Shown piece after piece: positions 26,990 through 35,650 of a stretch of DNA of 64,000 nt (within the stretch, counting starts at the first letter, position 1; each line of letters starts with the position of its first letter). The translations under genes were made by a program, and so were the position numbers. The stretch comes from Paenibacillus xylanexedens (GTDB taxonomy: Bacteria > Bacillota > Bacilli > Paenibacillales > Paenibacillaceae). The notes under the pieces are model-generated. The model was not told the DNA's origin. It searched no databases and saw only the letters and a program-made list of their open reading frames with translations. The stretch spans positions 2,604,001 through 2,668,000 of the forward strand of contig NZ_CP018620.1 in assembly GCF_001908275.1 (NCBI RefSeq), read 5' to 3'.

Positions 26990-28711
26990 ATGCCGCTGCA
27001 AGAACAGACAAGTCTATGGAGTGATACGGCGATCAAGATGCTTGACGGGGATAGCGGTACTTTGCAGACAGGCAGTGTTTTACACGAAACGGAATTAACT
27101 TCAAATGTGCTGCTGCTGGCATATGGAGGTGAAGGGGAGCTTGCAATGGATGGCGAGGGTTGCCACATTGGAGCTTCTTTTGCCTGTCATATGGTGAAGG
27201 GGTCATCCTTTACGCTGACGGCCAGATCAGAGGACATTCATTATATTGTCATTATGTACAAGGCTTCTTCCATAGAGGGTGCCTCTCTTGTTGTACCTTC
27301 ATATCGCAAGCATCCGTTGCGCAGGTCATTTGTTCAAAACTCGGCAACCCATGCGGAATGGATCGAAAAAGCCGAGAAAATCGTTGCCAAATGGCGCCGT
27401 GGTGAAGGACTGGAACGTTTCTATGCCAACGCTTTGCTCCAAGGAATAATCTACGAGCTGATCATGGAGTATGAACGTGATCAAGGGGGAGCGGAGTCCG
27501 ACATGGTGGATGTAGTCGCTTCTTATATCACATCGCACTATCGTCAAAACTTGGAGCTAAAAGAGCTGGCAGCCCTGGCAGGCTGTAGTGTAAGACAGCT
27601 GCAGCGCCGCTTCAAACAAGAGAAGCAGCTTGGACCGATGGAATACGTCATTCAGCTGCGTATGGAAAGTGCTTCACGCATGCTGCGTCATACGGATGCG
27701 TCCATCGGTGAAATTGCGGACAAAATGGGCTATCGCGATATGTATTACTTCAGCAGAGCATTTAAAAAATATCATGGCGTCCCACCGCTACATTACCGGC
27801 ATGCCGCCGCTTCGAGAAGAGATGCAGACTATGCGAATGCTTTGCTGCAAAATCGTACAGCTTCTTCCTATGAATCAGCCGAAGGCCCGGTCATCTGCCA
27901 TATACGCGGGGAGTACACCGTCACCGAAATACCACAGCGTATCGCTGTCCTCGATGTGCAATATGCTGATCATTTGCTTGCATTGGGCTTGTCACCGGTA
28001 GGAAGTGTCGGACTAGGAAGTACCGTGTTAACGTTCCCTCAATCACTCCGGGCAGGACTCCAGCATACAGCATTACTTGGTACGTATGAATACCCCGATC
28101 TTCCGGCGGTAGAGCGACTTGCGCCGGATCTGATTATTTGCACCGAGGTGCATGATCAGCACCATGAACTGTTAAGTGGAATCGCTCCAGTACTCATGTT
28201 CAAGCGTAACGAAAACTGGAAGACGATTCTAAGTCTGTTCGGTGAACTGACAGGCAAGCGAGCAGAGGCCAAGCAGATTATCGCGGATTATCACCGTCGA
28301 ACGTCTTTGCTGTCTGAGGAACTGGCTCCGGCGTTGGCAGGAAAAAGCGTGGCATTGATTCGTCCACTGGATTCCCTCGTGCGCGTCCATTCTGCTGCTC
28401 ATCGCACAGGCGCTGTGCTGTACCGGGATCTGGGTCTGCCCGTTCCGCTGTTTGTGGCAGATTCCTCCGATACGGCCTATCATATCTCCGTTGAGAGATT
28501 ACCTGCAGTACAAGCTAGCCACTACTTTTTGCTGAGTAATGAGCTTATGCAAGATGGAATATCTGCGACAGAGCAACGTGTCTGGGGGATGCTTGATACG
28601 GATGAGCGACAGCAAATACACTCGGTAGATGCGGCGACATGGATCGGTTGTTATGGGCCGATAGGCATCAATGGCATTGTGGATCAGATTGAACAGGCGT
28701 TGTTGGCTTGA
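26990..28711 (+). CDS. AraC regulator fused to siderophore-binding domain (Btr-like)
   Basis: 573 residues. An N-terminal cupin-like sensing part (1-165), an AraC DNA-binding domain (about 170-275, ELAALAGCSVRQLQRRF, MGYRDMYYFSRAFKKYHGVPPLHYR) and a C-terminal substrate-binding domain (about 305-573) homologous to the lipoprotein at 25126 (IAVLDVQYADHLLALGLSPVGSV; PDLIICTEV; HRTGAVLYRDLG). This is the Btr architecture of Bacillus, which senses ferric bacillibactin directly and activates uptake genes. ATG 26990 is chosen because AGGAG is at good spacing; ATG 26981 is too close to it. Confidence 0.9.
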   Translation: MPLQEQTSLWSDTAIKMLDGDSGTLQTGSVLHETELTSNVLLLAYGGEGELAMDGEGCHIGASFACHMVKGSSFTLTARSEDIHYIVIMYKASSIEGASLVVPSYRKHPLRRSFVQNSATHAEWIEKAEKIVAKWRRGEGLERFYANALLQGIIYELIMEYERDQGGAESDMVDVVASYITSHYRQNLELKELAALAGCSVRQLQRRFKQEKQLGPMEYVIQLRMESASRMLRHTDASIGEIADKMGYRDMYYFSRAFKKYHGVPPLHYRHAAASRRDADYANALLQNRTASSYESAEGPVICHIRGEYTVTEIPQRIAVLDVQYADHLLALGLSPVGSVGLGSTVLTFPQSLRAGLQHTALLGTYEYPDLPAVERLAPDLIICTEVHDQHHELLSGIAPVLMFKRNENWKTILSLFGELTGKRAEAKQIIADYHRRTSLLSEELAPALAGKSVALIRPLDSLVRVHSAAHRTGAVLYRDLGLPVPLFVADSSDTAYHISVERLPAVQASHYFLLSNELMQDGISATEQRVWGMLDTDERQQIHSVDAATWIGCYGPIGINGIVDQIEQALLA

Positions 28712-28762
28712 TAGGTAGTTGCTGGTGCTAGCCCGCTTGCAGCGAAAGACGGTACGTTCTAC

Positions 28763-29021
28763 CTTTTAAAAAATTTGATATGTTCCAAATGCATCGAAAG
28801 GTCGTCGGATTCCCTATGGGATGAAGAAGGACCTTTTTGTTTTATTACTATAACGAAAGGTTCGACTGCATACTCGCGTCCTGTACAACCCTGCATATAT
28901 TCAGCGTATTCAAAGCCCATTGGATCGATTGGATAAGGGTTTGAGAAAACTAATAAATCCCCCTTATTCGCCAATTTCCTTTCGCAAATGTAACAATATG
29001 GGTTATCATATACGTAGTTCA
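28763..29021 (+). mobile_element. Internally deleted relic of the recombinase head (copy of 35521-36844)
   Basis: Compared with the head at 35.5 kb, this stretch keeps the terminator-like hairpin (28797-28839), about 60 bases matching the 5' coding part of the recombinase (28846-28910; shared ACTACAACC-type block and ATATTCAGCG), then jumps directly to the region just past the recombinase stop (CTAATAAATCCCCC, TTCGCAAAT) and a 21-base identical block at 29001-29021 (copy at 36824-36844). About 1.1 kb of recombinase is deleted. It shows the head existed twice in the same orientation, 6.8 kb apart. Confidence 0.75.
28797..28839 (+). terminator. Terminator-like hairpin at the relic head
   Basis: AAAGGTC / GACCTTT stem with an inner TCCC/GGGA stem, then TTTTTG. 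Its counterpart at 35550-35598 has the same layout. Confidence 0.7.
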
Positions 29022-29043
29022 GGCACTATTAGGAGGGGATTCA

Positions 29044-29649
29044 ATGAAAAAAAATATAGCAATAATCATACTAATGGTTGGATTGGTAATAAGCATGTAC
29101 TTCAACTATCAATTCAAAGCGTACAAAGATAATCAAGAAGTTGAATACACGGTTAAACTAAATCATGGAACTCAAATGGGTATAAAAGAATCAATCTTTA
29201 ATTTAGATAATGTGATAAAAAGCTTAGAGGACGGCTCTTCCAAGGAAACAGTCATTCATGCCTTAGGAAATGTGGCGGTATCTTTGAAAGTTGGCGAAGA
29301 ATCATTCGTGTTCCTGAAATCCGACTTCAGGGAAGATCAATTATCATCAACTTATTTAATCTATAATGTGTTTAGAGATATGTATACGTATATAAGAGTA
29401 GAAATCATAGACCAAATTTTATCGAATAAGATATCGCTAGAAAAAGAATCGAGAAATCAACTGATTAAGGATATTGGAGTGCTTAAACAAGATTTGGAAT
29501 ATATCGATAGTCAATTTAACGAGGATATTCTGAAAGAACAAAGTCCTAAGTGGATTGAAAACAAATGGAAACAGTTAATTGGAGAGATTGTAAATAGAAA
29601 TACGGATTATAAATTATATGAAAGAATGAAAACGAAATACAATCTATAA
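29044..29649 (+). CDS. Membrane-anchored protein of unknown function
   Basis: 201 residues. One N-terminal anchor (NIAIIILMVGLVISMYFNYQF) and a long helical, charged extracytoplasmic domain; no family recognised. AGGAGGGG lies seven bases before ATG. It is the first gene after the relic recombinase head, in the position a first cassette would occupy. AT-rich. Confidence 0.65.
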   Translation: MKKNIAIIILMVGLVISMYFNYQFKAYKDNQEVEYTVKLNHGTQMGIKESIFNLDNVIKSLEDGSSKETVIHALGNVAVSLKVGEESFVFLKSDFREDQLSSTYLIYNVFRDMYTYIRVEIIDQILSNKISLEKESRNQLIKDIGVLKQDLEYIDSQFNEDILKEQSPKWIENKWKQLIGEIVNRNTDYKLYERMKTKYNL

Positions 29650-29678
29650 TGAGTTCGTGAGAGACTATGGATATAGGC

Positions 29679-29755
29679 GGATAACCCCGCACCAGCTAAC
29701 TGTACTCATGTAGCCGCACCCTTTCAGGTGCTTTTAAGCCGGTGGTGGGTTAGCA
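29679..29755 (+). repeat. Weak attC-like inverted repeat
   Basis: GGATAACCCCGCACC at the left and GGTGGTGGGTTAGCA at the right form an imperfect stem, 11 of 14 core positions matching, with a GCACC/GGTGC inner hairpin. The ends resemble R'' and R' boxes but the L boxes do not match the array downstream. It lies between two genes after the relic head. Support is limited. Confidence 0.3.
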
Positions 29756-29793
29756 TCTACGAAACAACATCAAACCATAAGGAGGCCAATTTC

Positions 29794-30280
29794 GTGATTA
29801 GATTGTGTAAAAGCATGGATACGGATGTAACGTATCAGATTATTAATGATGCAGCAAAGGCATACAAAGGAGTAATTCCTGACGATAGGTATCATGAACC
29901 TTATATGACATTGGAAGAGCTAAAGTGCGAAATGAACGATGGTGTAGTATTTTGGGGGTTTGAAGAAAAAAATCTATTATTAGGAGTTATGGGAATTCAA
30001 GATAAGGGTGATGTATGTTTAATTAGACACGCATATGTACGAACAAACCAACGGAATAGCGGAATAGGTACGAAGCTTTTATCTCATATGGTGGCTTTAA
30101 CAAATAAACCGATCTTAATAGGGACATGGGACTCAGCTGAATGGGCTAAGAAATTTTACTTAAAGAATGGTACTGGTATCACCTGATGAGAAGAAAAAGC
30201 TATTAAATACCTATTGGAATGTTCCAGAAAGACAAATTGAGACCTCTGTAGTCTTATGCGATAGCAAGAGGGCCACTTGA
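29794..30280 (+). pseudogene. GNAT N-acetyltransferase, frameshifted
   Basis: GTG 29794 follows AAGGAGG. The frame reads a GNAT domain, including IRHAYVRTNQRNSGIGTKLLSHM (acetyl-CoA loop), then stops at 30186. Shifting frame near 30170 restores a normal C-terminus (MVLVSPDEKKKLLNTYWN, VPERQIETSVVLCD) as far as 30280. A short deletion around KKNG-(F) explains it. The enzyme would transfer acetyl groups to an unknown small molecule; it is probably inactive. Confidence 0.72.
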
Positions 30281-30323
30281 TAAAATTTCGGAATATACAA
30301 GTTCAAATTAAATTAGAAGTGGT

Positions 30324-30470
30324 TTCGTATAATATCATATTCCCGCGCAGGGGCTTTTGCCCCTTGATCTGCCCGTAACATTTCTGTGGAATGGATAAGC
30401 AGGTACATCCATTCCCTAAGATAAGGGATATATAAAGGGGGCCGTCGTGATGCTGGAACATTCCAGAAAT
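30324..30470 (+). repeat. Degenerate attC-like repeat
   Basis: The left part (CGTATAATATCATATTCCCG) and right part (CCGTCGTGATGCTGGAAC) align with the ends of the attC repeats downstream (CGATAACATAATATTCACG and GTCGTGAATACAGGAAC). Between them are GGGGC/GCCCC and GGAATG/CATTCC hairpins, as in the long attC type. The R' GTT is mutated to ATT. It follows the acetyltransferase remnant, where a cassette's attC would be. Confidence 0.5.
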
Positions 30471-30654
30471 TAATAAATCAAAATTTGAAGAGAGGTTTTT
30501 TCCTAAAACCCCTATAATTGAAAGCAAACAGCTAGACAATGTCTATTTAAAAGGACTTAGGAAATATTCACAGATTAGATTAGCGATTGCACTTGAACTT
30601 GCCAATATGGATCTTAAAAATGAAGAGAAAAAATTAAAGGAGTTTCCGAATTGA
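30451..30654 (+). pseudogene. 5'-truncated gene remnant
   Basis: 67 codons remain open after a stop at 30448, with protein-like content (ESKQLDNVYLKGLRKYSQI, ALELANMDLKNEEKK) but no start or ribosome site. It ends TGA at 30654, overlapping the TTG start of the next gene. Looks like the tail of a gene whose front was replaced by the degenerate attC-like repeat. Confidence 0.45.
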
Positions 30655-31100
30655 AGAATCAAAAGCGTTCAATGGTTTTAATATTTCTTTTAACAATACT
30701 CGCCCTAAGTGGTTGTAGTTCAAGCGGTGTGAAGATGGATGAAATTGTTGAGGACGGGTTGAACATAAACTCGATATCAATTGGACTGGGAGGGAGCGAG
30801 GAAGATGAAGGTATAACAGTCGTAACATATCATTTCAATCTATGGAATAGAACCAATAAATCAATAACCCTAAAAACAGTTGAACCGATTATAAGTAAGG
30901 ATATTCAGGAGCGATTAATTGATAGAGACATTAAATTGGACATAAACGAAAAAGTTGATGGTAATACTTCGGAAGCACTGACAGGTACTTTTAGATTAGA
31001 TACAAAAGGGCTGGATAAAGAAGGAATAATCAAGTTAAACATTAATGTTAAAGAATTTAATATAGCATTTGAACAAGTCATAGCAATAAAAGAACCTTAA
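30651..31100 (+). CDS. Lipoprotein of unknown function
   Basis: 149 residues with signal peptide and lipobox ALSGC (Cys near 22), then an Ig-like beta domain (VVTYHFNLWNRTNKSITLKTVEP) similar in outline to DUF4352-type proteins. Start TTG 30651 has AAAGGAG eight bases upstream. Located on the cell surface; no partner gene is evident. Confidence 0.68.
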   Translation: MKNQKRSMVLIFLLTILALSGCSSSGVKMDEIVEDGLNINSISIGLGGSEEDEGITVVTYHFNLWNRTNKSITLKTVEPIISKDIQERLIDRDIKLDINEKVDGNTSEALTGTFRLDTKGLDKEGIIKLNINVKEFNIAFEQVIAIKEP

Positions 31101-31195
31101 GGCTCATTAATATCGGATAACGAAGTGTTTATGATGTGACAGGCTTTCTTTTCGCTGTAAAGAGTGGTGTTTTCCTTAAAGGAGGACCTTAAATA

Positions 31196-31426
31196 ATGAG
31201 AAAACGGCATTCTATTGATAAAGCGGAGTGGTCAGAAACAAGAGAGAACCAGTATCATAAAGACTGCAAGGATATGGTATTTGCATTTGGCGATAGACTA
31301 ATTGAAGTGGATGGCACGGTGTATTTGAAACGAAAAGAAGTCGAGATTAAGGTATTAAAACCGCTTAAACGAAAAACATTTTGGTATGAAACATGGCTAA
31401 AGATCAAAGAAATCTACAATACATAG
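31196..31426 (+). CDS. Small basic protein of unknown function
   Basis: 76 residues, charged and basic at both ends, no signal peptide, no domain recognised. AAAGGAGGACC precedes the ATG. Composition (MRKRHSIDKAEWSETREN, then VYLKRKEVEIKVLKPLKRK) is protein-like. Confidence 0.55.
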   Translation: MRKRHSIDKAEWSETRENQYHKDCKDMVFAFGDRLIEVDGTVYLKRKEVEIKVLKPLKRKTFWYETWLKIKEIYNT

Positions 31427-31509
31427 TCTAATATGAAATTCAACATGATCGCTTAAGAGCCAGTGAAGGCTGATTAATCATTTGATGAGTAATATCTGGA
31501 GGTAATTGA

Positions 31510-32145
31510 ATGACGATAATTTGTCTCGAAGGTGCCAGTTCTGTAGGTAAAAGTACCACTTGTCAGCAGTTCGCTACACAATATGATGCATTTATTGTTC
31601 CAGAAACAGGGCTTCTTTTTGAATCTCCTCAACTTGACGGTAGGGAACTTATGATGTGGTTGCTGGAGAGACAAATCAAAAGATGGCATATAGCAGCTGA
31701 GAAGAATCAACAACATGAGTATGTGATTTTGGATGGTGATGTATTTAAGATTTGGTACAGCTGGATATATGGTTATGAGCACCTATCTCTAGATGAAACA
31801 GCGAACTTTTTTAGAGAGAAGTTATTGAAGAATGAAATATCATTACCGGATGCTTATGTACTATTCTGGGCTGAAGAAGATGAGCTGCGCAAGCGAAAGG
31901 AGATGGATCAGACAAGATCCAGAAGAAATTTTGATAAACATCTGCGCATGATTGAACCTCAAATGAGATACTTCCATTACCTTAATGAACTGGTACCAGG
32001 ATATGTAGGAATTCATAAAGCAGAGACTGTAGCAGATAATATACATCATATCGTAAAGCATAGCGAGACATTACCGGACATAAAAAAAAGAGAGATCGAA
32101 ATCTTTGATAGAGTAATTGATTTTTACAAGATTGCTACTCCTTAA
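31510..32145 (+). CDS. P-loop nucleoside/nucleotide kinase-like protein
   Basis: 211 residues. Walker A CLEGASSVGKSTTC at residue 5, a DGD motif (ILDGDVFKIWY) near 78 and a lid region rich in Arg (RKRKEMDQTRSRRNFDKHLR). This resembles small AAA_33/deoxynucleoside-kinase-like ATPases of unknown substrate found widely in Bacillales. GGAGG at 31498 precedes ATG. Complete and stand-alone. Confidence 0.72.
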   Translation: MTIICLEGASSVGKSTTCQQFATQYDAFIVPETGLLFESPQLDGRELMMWLLERQIKRWHIAAEKNQQHEYVILDGDVFKIWYSWIYGYEHLSLDETANFFREKLLKNEISLPDAYVLFWAEEDELRKRKEMDQTRSRRNFDKHLRMIEPQMRYFHYLNELVPGYVGIHKAETVADNIHHIVKHSETLPDIKKREIEIFDRVIDFYKIATP

Positions 32146-32250
32146 ACTTAGTGTGGCTTTTGATATCAGATCTCACAGCTATTCTAGCTGTGTCTTAGAT
32201 AACTGAACAAATACGGAGAACAAAGAAAAAAGGAATATGTGAGGTGAGTT

Positions 32251-32625
32251 ATGGGCGTAAGAAAAAAATATAAACGTAAAATCGTTCGCTCCAATCGATT
32301 ATTTTATTGGTATGTTGAACCGGATATTGACGATGAAGGAATAATCAAATTACATATCGTTTCTGAGGATAAGAAGTTAATTGTCACTTATGAAGTGGGA
32401 CAACATAGTATTAAGAACAAGACCCCATTTATAGTCATCATCGGAGAAGAATTCGAAGGCTGGACGTTAGAATATATAGGATACAGAAGAGTACTAACAC
32501 CGAAATGGAGCGATGAGATCATAACGCCAAAATTGATAGGTGAAATTATTGATTGGTGTCTCTTGAAAGATAAAGAAATAAACATCGTTAATTGGAAAGG
32601 CGAAATTCTCCGACATCTCTCCTAA
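32251..32625 (+). CDS. Conserved protein of unknown function
   Basis: 124 residues, soluble, basic N-terminus (MGVRKKYKRKIVRSN), two alternating beta segments (LFYWYVEPDIDDEGIIKLHIVSEDKKLIVTYEVGQ). GTGAGGTGAG precedes the ATG. No domain recognised. A CACAGCTATTCTAGCTGTG hairpin at 32174 separates it from the kinase-like gene. Confidence 0.6.
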   Translation: MGVRKKYKRKIVRSNRLFYWYVEPDIDDEGIIKLHIVSEDKKLIVTYEVGQHSIKNKTPFIVIIGEEFEGWTLEYIGYRRVLTPKWSDEIITPKLIGEIIDWCLLKDKEINIVNWKGEILRHLS

Positions 32626-32736
32626 ATGGAGTGTAATTGCATTGGAGAAATAACTTAGATTCGTGTGGACTCTTTTGAAAACGCATACTTGAAAGCAAGA
32701 GATATAATTAACATATTGAAGAGTTATCAGATAATC

Positions 32737-33117
32737 CTATTTTTTATATCTCAAAATAAATATTTTAAAGCAACTGTAAATGACCACTAGAATATTCGAT
32801 AATAACAGACCTATATATCCATCCGTTAACTTTGTTCGTTCAATCCACTTGTTCACTAACTCTCCAGAGAGAGCTTGTTTTCCTAAATATTTATCTATAT
32901 CATTTTGATTTATTTCATCCCTATATATAAGTGGAAACTCCATGCTGTTGGAAGAAGCAGCTAGCAGCGGATAGAAATCTACCCATTTCTGACCTGCCCA
33001 TCGATCATACTTATAATGAAAGTCTGCTCTGGATTCAAGATTGTCCCACCTCAGAAAACCCAATATGAGTAAAATACAAAGTGTGATCACGCTAATTATT
33101 AGCTTCTTGATAATCAA
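32737..33117 (-). CDS. Two-segment membrane protein of unknown function
   Basis: 126 residues with membrane segments near residues 8-22 and 103-120 and a short soluble loop between, so both ends face the cytoplasm. ATG follows GGATGGG on the minus strand. No family recognised. Confidence 0.58.
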   Translation of the reverse strand: MIIKKLIISVITLCILLILGFLRWDNLESRADFHYKYDRWAGQKWVDFYPLLAASSNSMEFPLIYRDEINQNDIDKYLGKQALSGELVNKWIERTKLTDGYIGLLLSNILVVIYSCFKIFILRYKK

Positions 33118-33392
33118 ATAAATCCCATCCTTATGTTTGTACTGAGTATATTATGTTCCATAAGACGTTTAACGATATGTTAGGTAGCATTGGAAAAAAG
33201 TCATGAGATAAGTAGTTAAACAAAATCTACTTCAACGATTATAACTACCAAAAAACTTAAAAAAGATGATCTAGCTAGATTACAGGATCACCTTCTTTAA
33301 GCAGTATAGTTCCAATTATAGAAATGTTCATTATATAGAGTGATCAGGAAGATTCGAACGATCTAGAGATGTTGTCTTTAATGAAAAGGTAA

Positions 33393-33758
33393 TTAGGGAT
33401 TTGGCCAAATCTTTTTCTTTGAGTCATCTGGACCTAGTAAATAGATTTCTTCGACCTTTTCGTAGGCATTGGAAAACGATATATAGAAATCCTTACTGCC
33501 TCCAATGGGGAGTTTACTGCCTTTAATCTGAATGAATAATGAATTGTTATTATGCGAAACGTTATAGCCGTGATATCTACTGATACTATCTACGAATCCA
33601 CCTTTTAAAGTGATAAGTTCAGAAGAAACTTCGGATTTCGTAACCATGATCTCCTCAGGATCCACCACCTTGTTAAACATATAAATTCCAATGATAACAG
33701 GAACGACAACGATTATAACCGCACTAACGATAATGCCATACTTAGTTCTTGGTCTCAT
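33393..33758 (-). CDS. Membrane-anchored protein of unknown function
   Basis: 121 residues: N-terminal anchor (IIVSAVIIVVVPVIIGIYMFNKV) and a beta-rich domain facing outward (SLFIQIKGSKLPIGGSKDFYISF). GAGGTGA precedes the start. Convergent with no close neighbour; a similar layout to the proteins at 18178 and 20281. Confidence 0.58.
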   Translation of the reverse strand: MRPRTKYGIIVSAVIIVVVPVIIGIYMFNKVVDPEEIMVTKSEVSSELITLKGGFVDSISRYHGYNVSHNNNSLFIQIKGSKLPIGGSKDFYISFSNAYEKVEEIYLLGPDDSKKKIWPNP

Positions 33759-33832
33759 AGTTGATAATTCACCTCATTGATATTAATCGATGCACCCAAT
33801 GATACTTGGGTACATCGATTAATTGTATTTGT

Positions 33833-34582
33833 TTAAAACTGAAGGCTACGTTTAGGAGCATTAGGTTCATCTGAATAATATACCAAATAATCATATGGTA
33901 CAGCAGCATTCGTGGTGTAAGCACCGTCCCTGAGTGAATTATACAGATTTTGTGGCGTATTTGGAAAACCAGCAGTATACGTATCTGTTGATACAGAATT
34001 CCACAATCCTACCGCAAAAGAAGAGCAATTATTTAACGTACTCCAAGAGTCATGGCTTCGAATATATGAATTGACACTGTTAAGTTGGCTCTGGGTTAAA
34101 TACATAGAACGGGAAACTCTATTATTGTAGCTATTCTGAGAGATAAATTTAGCTTCTAAGTTATAAAATACGCCTTCATTTTCGCTTTTATTGCCCCATG
34201 TACCCACAGAAATAGTTTTATTAGAGGTAATTCCGCTAAGTCCGCCAACAGAAATATTGGATGCACTCACGTTTTTGACTGTTATAAAAGAATGAGTGCC
34301 CCAATTCGATCCTGTTGAACCCCCTGAACTATTTGTACTGCCACTAGGGACCGAAAAAAGAGTCAATACGGCAACATCAGAGCTTGCCATAGGAATAATA
34401 GCACCATTTTTATTCTTTACTATGGGATTAAGCTGTTCACTAGATACAGTCTCTTTAGATGATAGAGTCTCTATCGGTACAGTAGTTTTGCTATTTGCAG
34501 AAGCATAGGTTGGAAATATAGTACTGAACGCTAGAGTGAAGATAGCCAACAAAAGAAACGGAACTCTAAATAAATTCTTCAT
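33833..34582 (-). CDS. Secreted permuted papain-like (NlpC/LRAT-type) protein
   Basis: 249 residues. A signal peptide (FRVPFLLLAIFTLAFSTIFPTYASA) is cleaved near residue 29. The mature domain has WGTHSFITVKN (His about 92) and, later, LNNCSSFAVGLWNSVS (Cys about 186), the His-before-Cys order of circularly permuted papain-like hydrolases that act on peptides, lipids or the cell wall. Catalytic activity is inferred from the two residues only. GGAGGAATT precedes the ATG. AT-rich, no partner gene. Confidence 0.65.
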   Translation of the reverse strand: MKNLFRVPFLLLAIFTLAFSTIFPTYASANSKTTVPIETLSSKETVSSEQLNPIVKNKNGAIIPMASSDVAVLTLFSVPSGSTNSSGGSTGSNWGTHSFITVKNVSASNISVGGLSGITSNKTISVGTWGNKSENEGVFYNLEAKFISQNSYNNRVSRSMYLTQSQLNSVNSYIRSHDSWSTLNNCSSFAVGLWNSVSTDTYTAGFPNTPQNLYNSLRDGAYTTNAAVPYDYLVYYSDEPNAPKRSLQF

Positions 34583-35141
34583 TTTAAATTTAATTCCTCC
34601 ATACTTTCAGGATTTTGTATTATCTTTCTTGTAGCAAATTTCTGTTCAGCATCCAAAGAAGATCGAAATGAGGTAGACACTAAAACAACTCATTATCTTA
34701 CAAGATCTTCGAAAATCACCTCTTTCTTTAGTTGAATTAGAGTGTTATGTAGTACTTGATGTGATTATTTTTTCCTCTCGAATATATTAACAACGAAAGA
34801 TCAATTGAAGTTACAGATTTGTTAGAAAAAAATTCAAAAAATATTATTAAATGGAATTAAATCCGAGTGGAGCCGTAAAGGGTATGTTGATCGAGCTGAC
34901 AAAGTTTTGATTCGCTTCAAGACACACTGAACTGGTTGACATTTGGTGTCCATGGAACGATTAGAGAAGCGCTTTGGCTGGAAATGGATGGTCAAGTGAA
35001 CATAGGGGAAGTATCCGGGAGCAAGGTTGCTTCTGAACTCCATTCTACTGAATGATATGTTTTATTTAGAGAGATGGTTATCTTAGGGTGAAAGATGCCA
35101 AACGCGAGCTATTCATAGATCAGAGATAAGGAGGCCACAAA
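34583..35141. other. Gap with possible decayed coding fragments
   Basis: The first half is AT-rich spacer. From 34855 to 35060 the sequence is less AT-rich and short open pieces in different frames (KSEWSRKGYVDRADKVLI; MERLEKRFGWKWM) suggest a frameshifted relic, but no family can be read. No promoter or terminator is confident. Confidence 0.35.
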
Positions 35142-35435
35142 ATGGAAATTAAAATGGTGTTTGGCGTTGGCTTAGTCTTCGATACACCGGAATTCGGAAC
35201 CATCGTCATGGGGGCCAATGAAGAGTTGGATGAACTACTTCCTTCAACAATCAAAGAGATGATCGGTGACCAGATTATCATCAAATAAATAGATGGTGAA
35301 GAGCAAATATATAAAGTTGTTTCTTCTCAAATTAATCATTCTATAGCCAGCAAGAAGAATATCGGTATATGTTTGGTAAAAGAGATATCCCCAGACGAAA
35401 TACCTGCGGGTTCAATCGTCTACTGTTATCCATGA
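35142..35435 (+). pseudogene. Small gene interrupted by an in-frame TAA
   Basis: ATG 35142 follows AAGGAGG. The frame reads 48 codons (MEIKMVFGVGLVFDTPEF, TIKEMIGDQIIIK), stops at TAA 35286-35288, then continues in the same frame for 49 codons with matching character (SIASKKNIGICLVKEISPDE) to TGA 35435. A substitution (or a short protein alone) explains it. No family recognised. Confidence 0.5.
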
Positions 35436-35549
35436 GGAAAAATTTGATCAGAAGGTATGCTTTGTTGAAGCTACATGGAGTGGCAGTTTTTTATTGCACT
35501 GGCTGTGCCCATCTTTACTTTTAAAGATCATATATGTTTCGAAAGCATC

Positions 35550-35598
35550 GGAAGGTCATCTGATTCCCCTTTTTGGGATGAGGAGAGCCTTCCTTTTT
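35550..35598 (+). terminator. Terminator-like hairpin before recombinase
   Basis: GGAAGG / CCTTCC stem, inner TCCC/GGGA, then TTTTTA. It isolates the recombinase from upstream transcription and is duplicated at 28797-28839. Confidence 0.7.
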
Positions 35599-35650
35599 AT
35601 TTCTCAAAATTGCGGAGAAAGACATAGACTCAAACAAAGGAGAGTTTCCT

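Noticed and set aside
29001..29010. GTTATCA in both heads as cassette boundary
   Set aside because: It lies within the block identical in both heads, so it is part of the head, not a cassette start.
34834..35043. 69-codon minus-strand frame in the 34.6-35.1 kb gap
   Set aside because: No ribosome site or family; probably a shadow of decayed sequence on the other strand.
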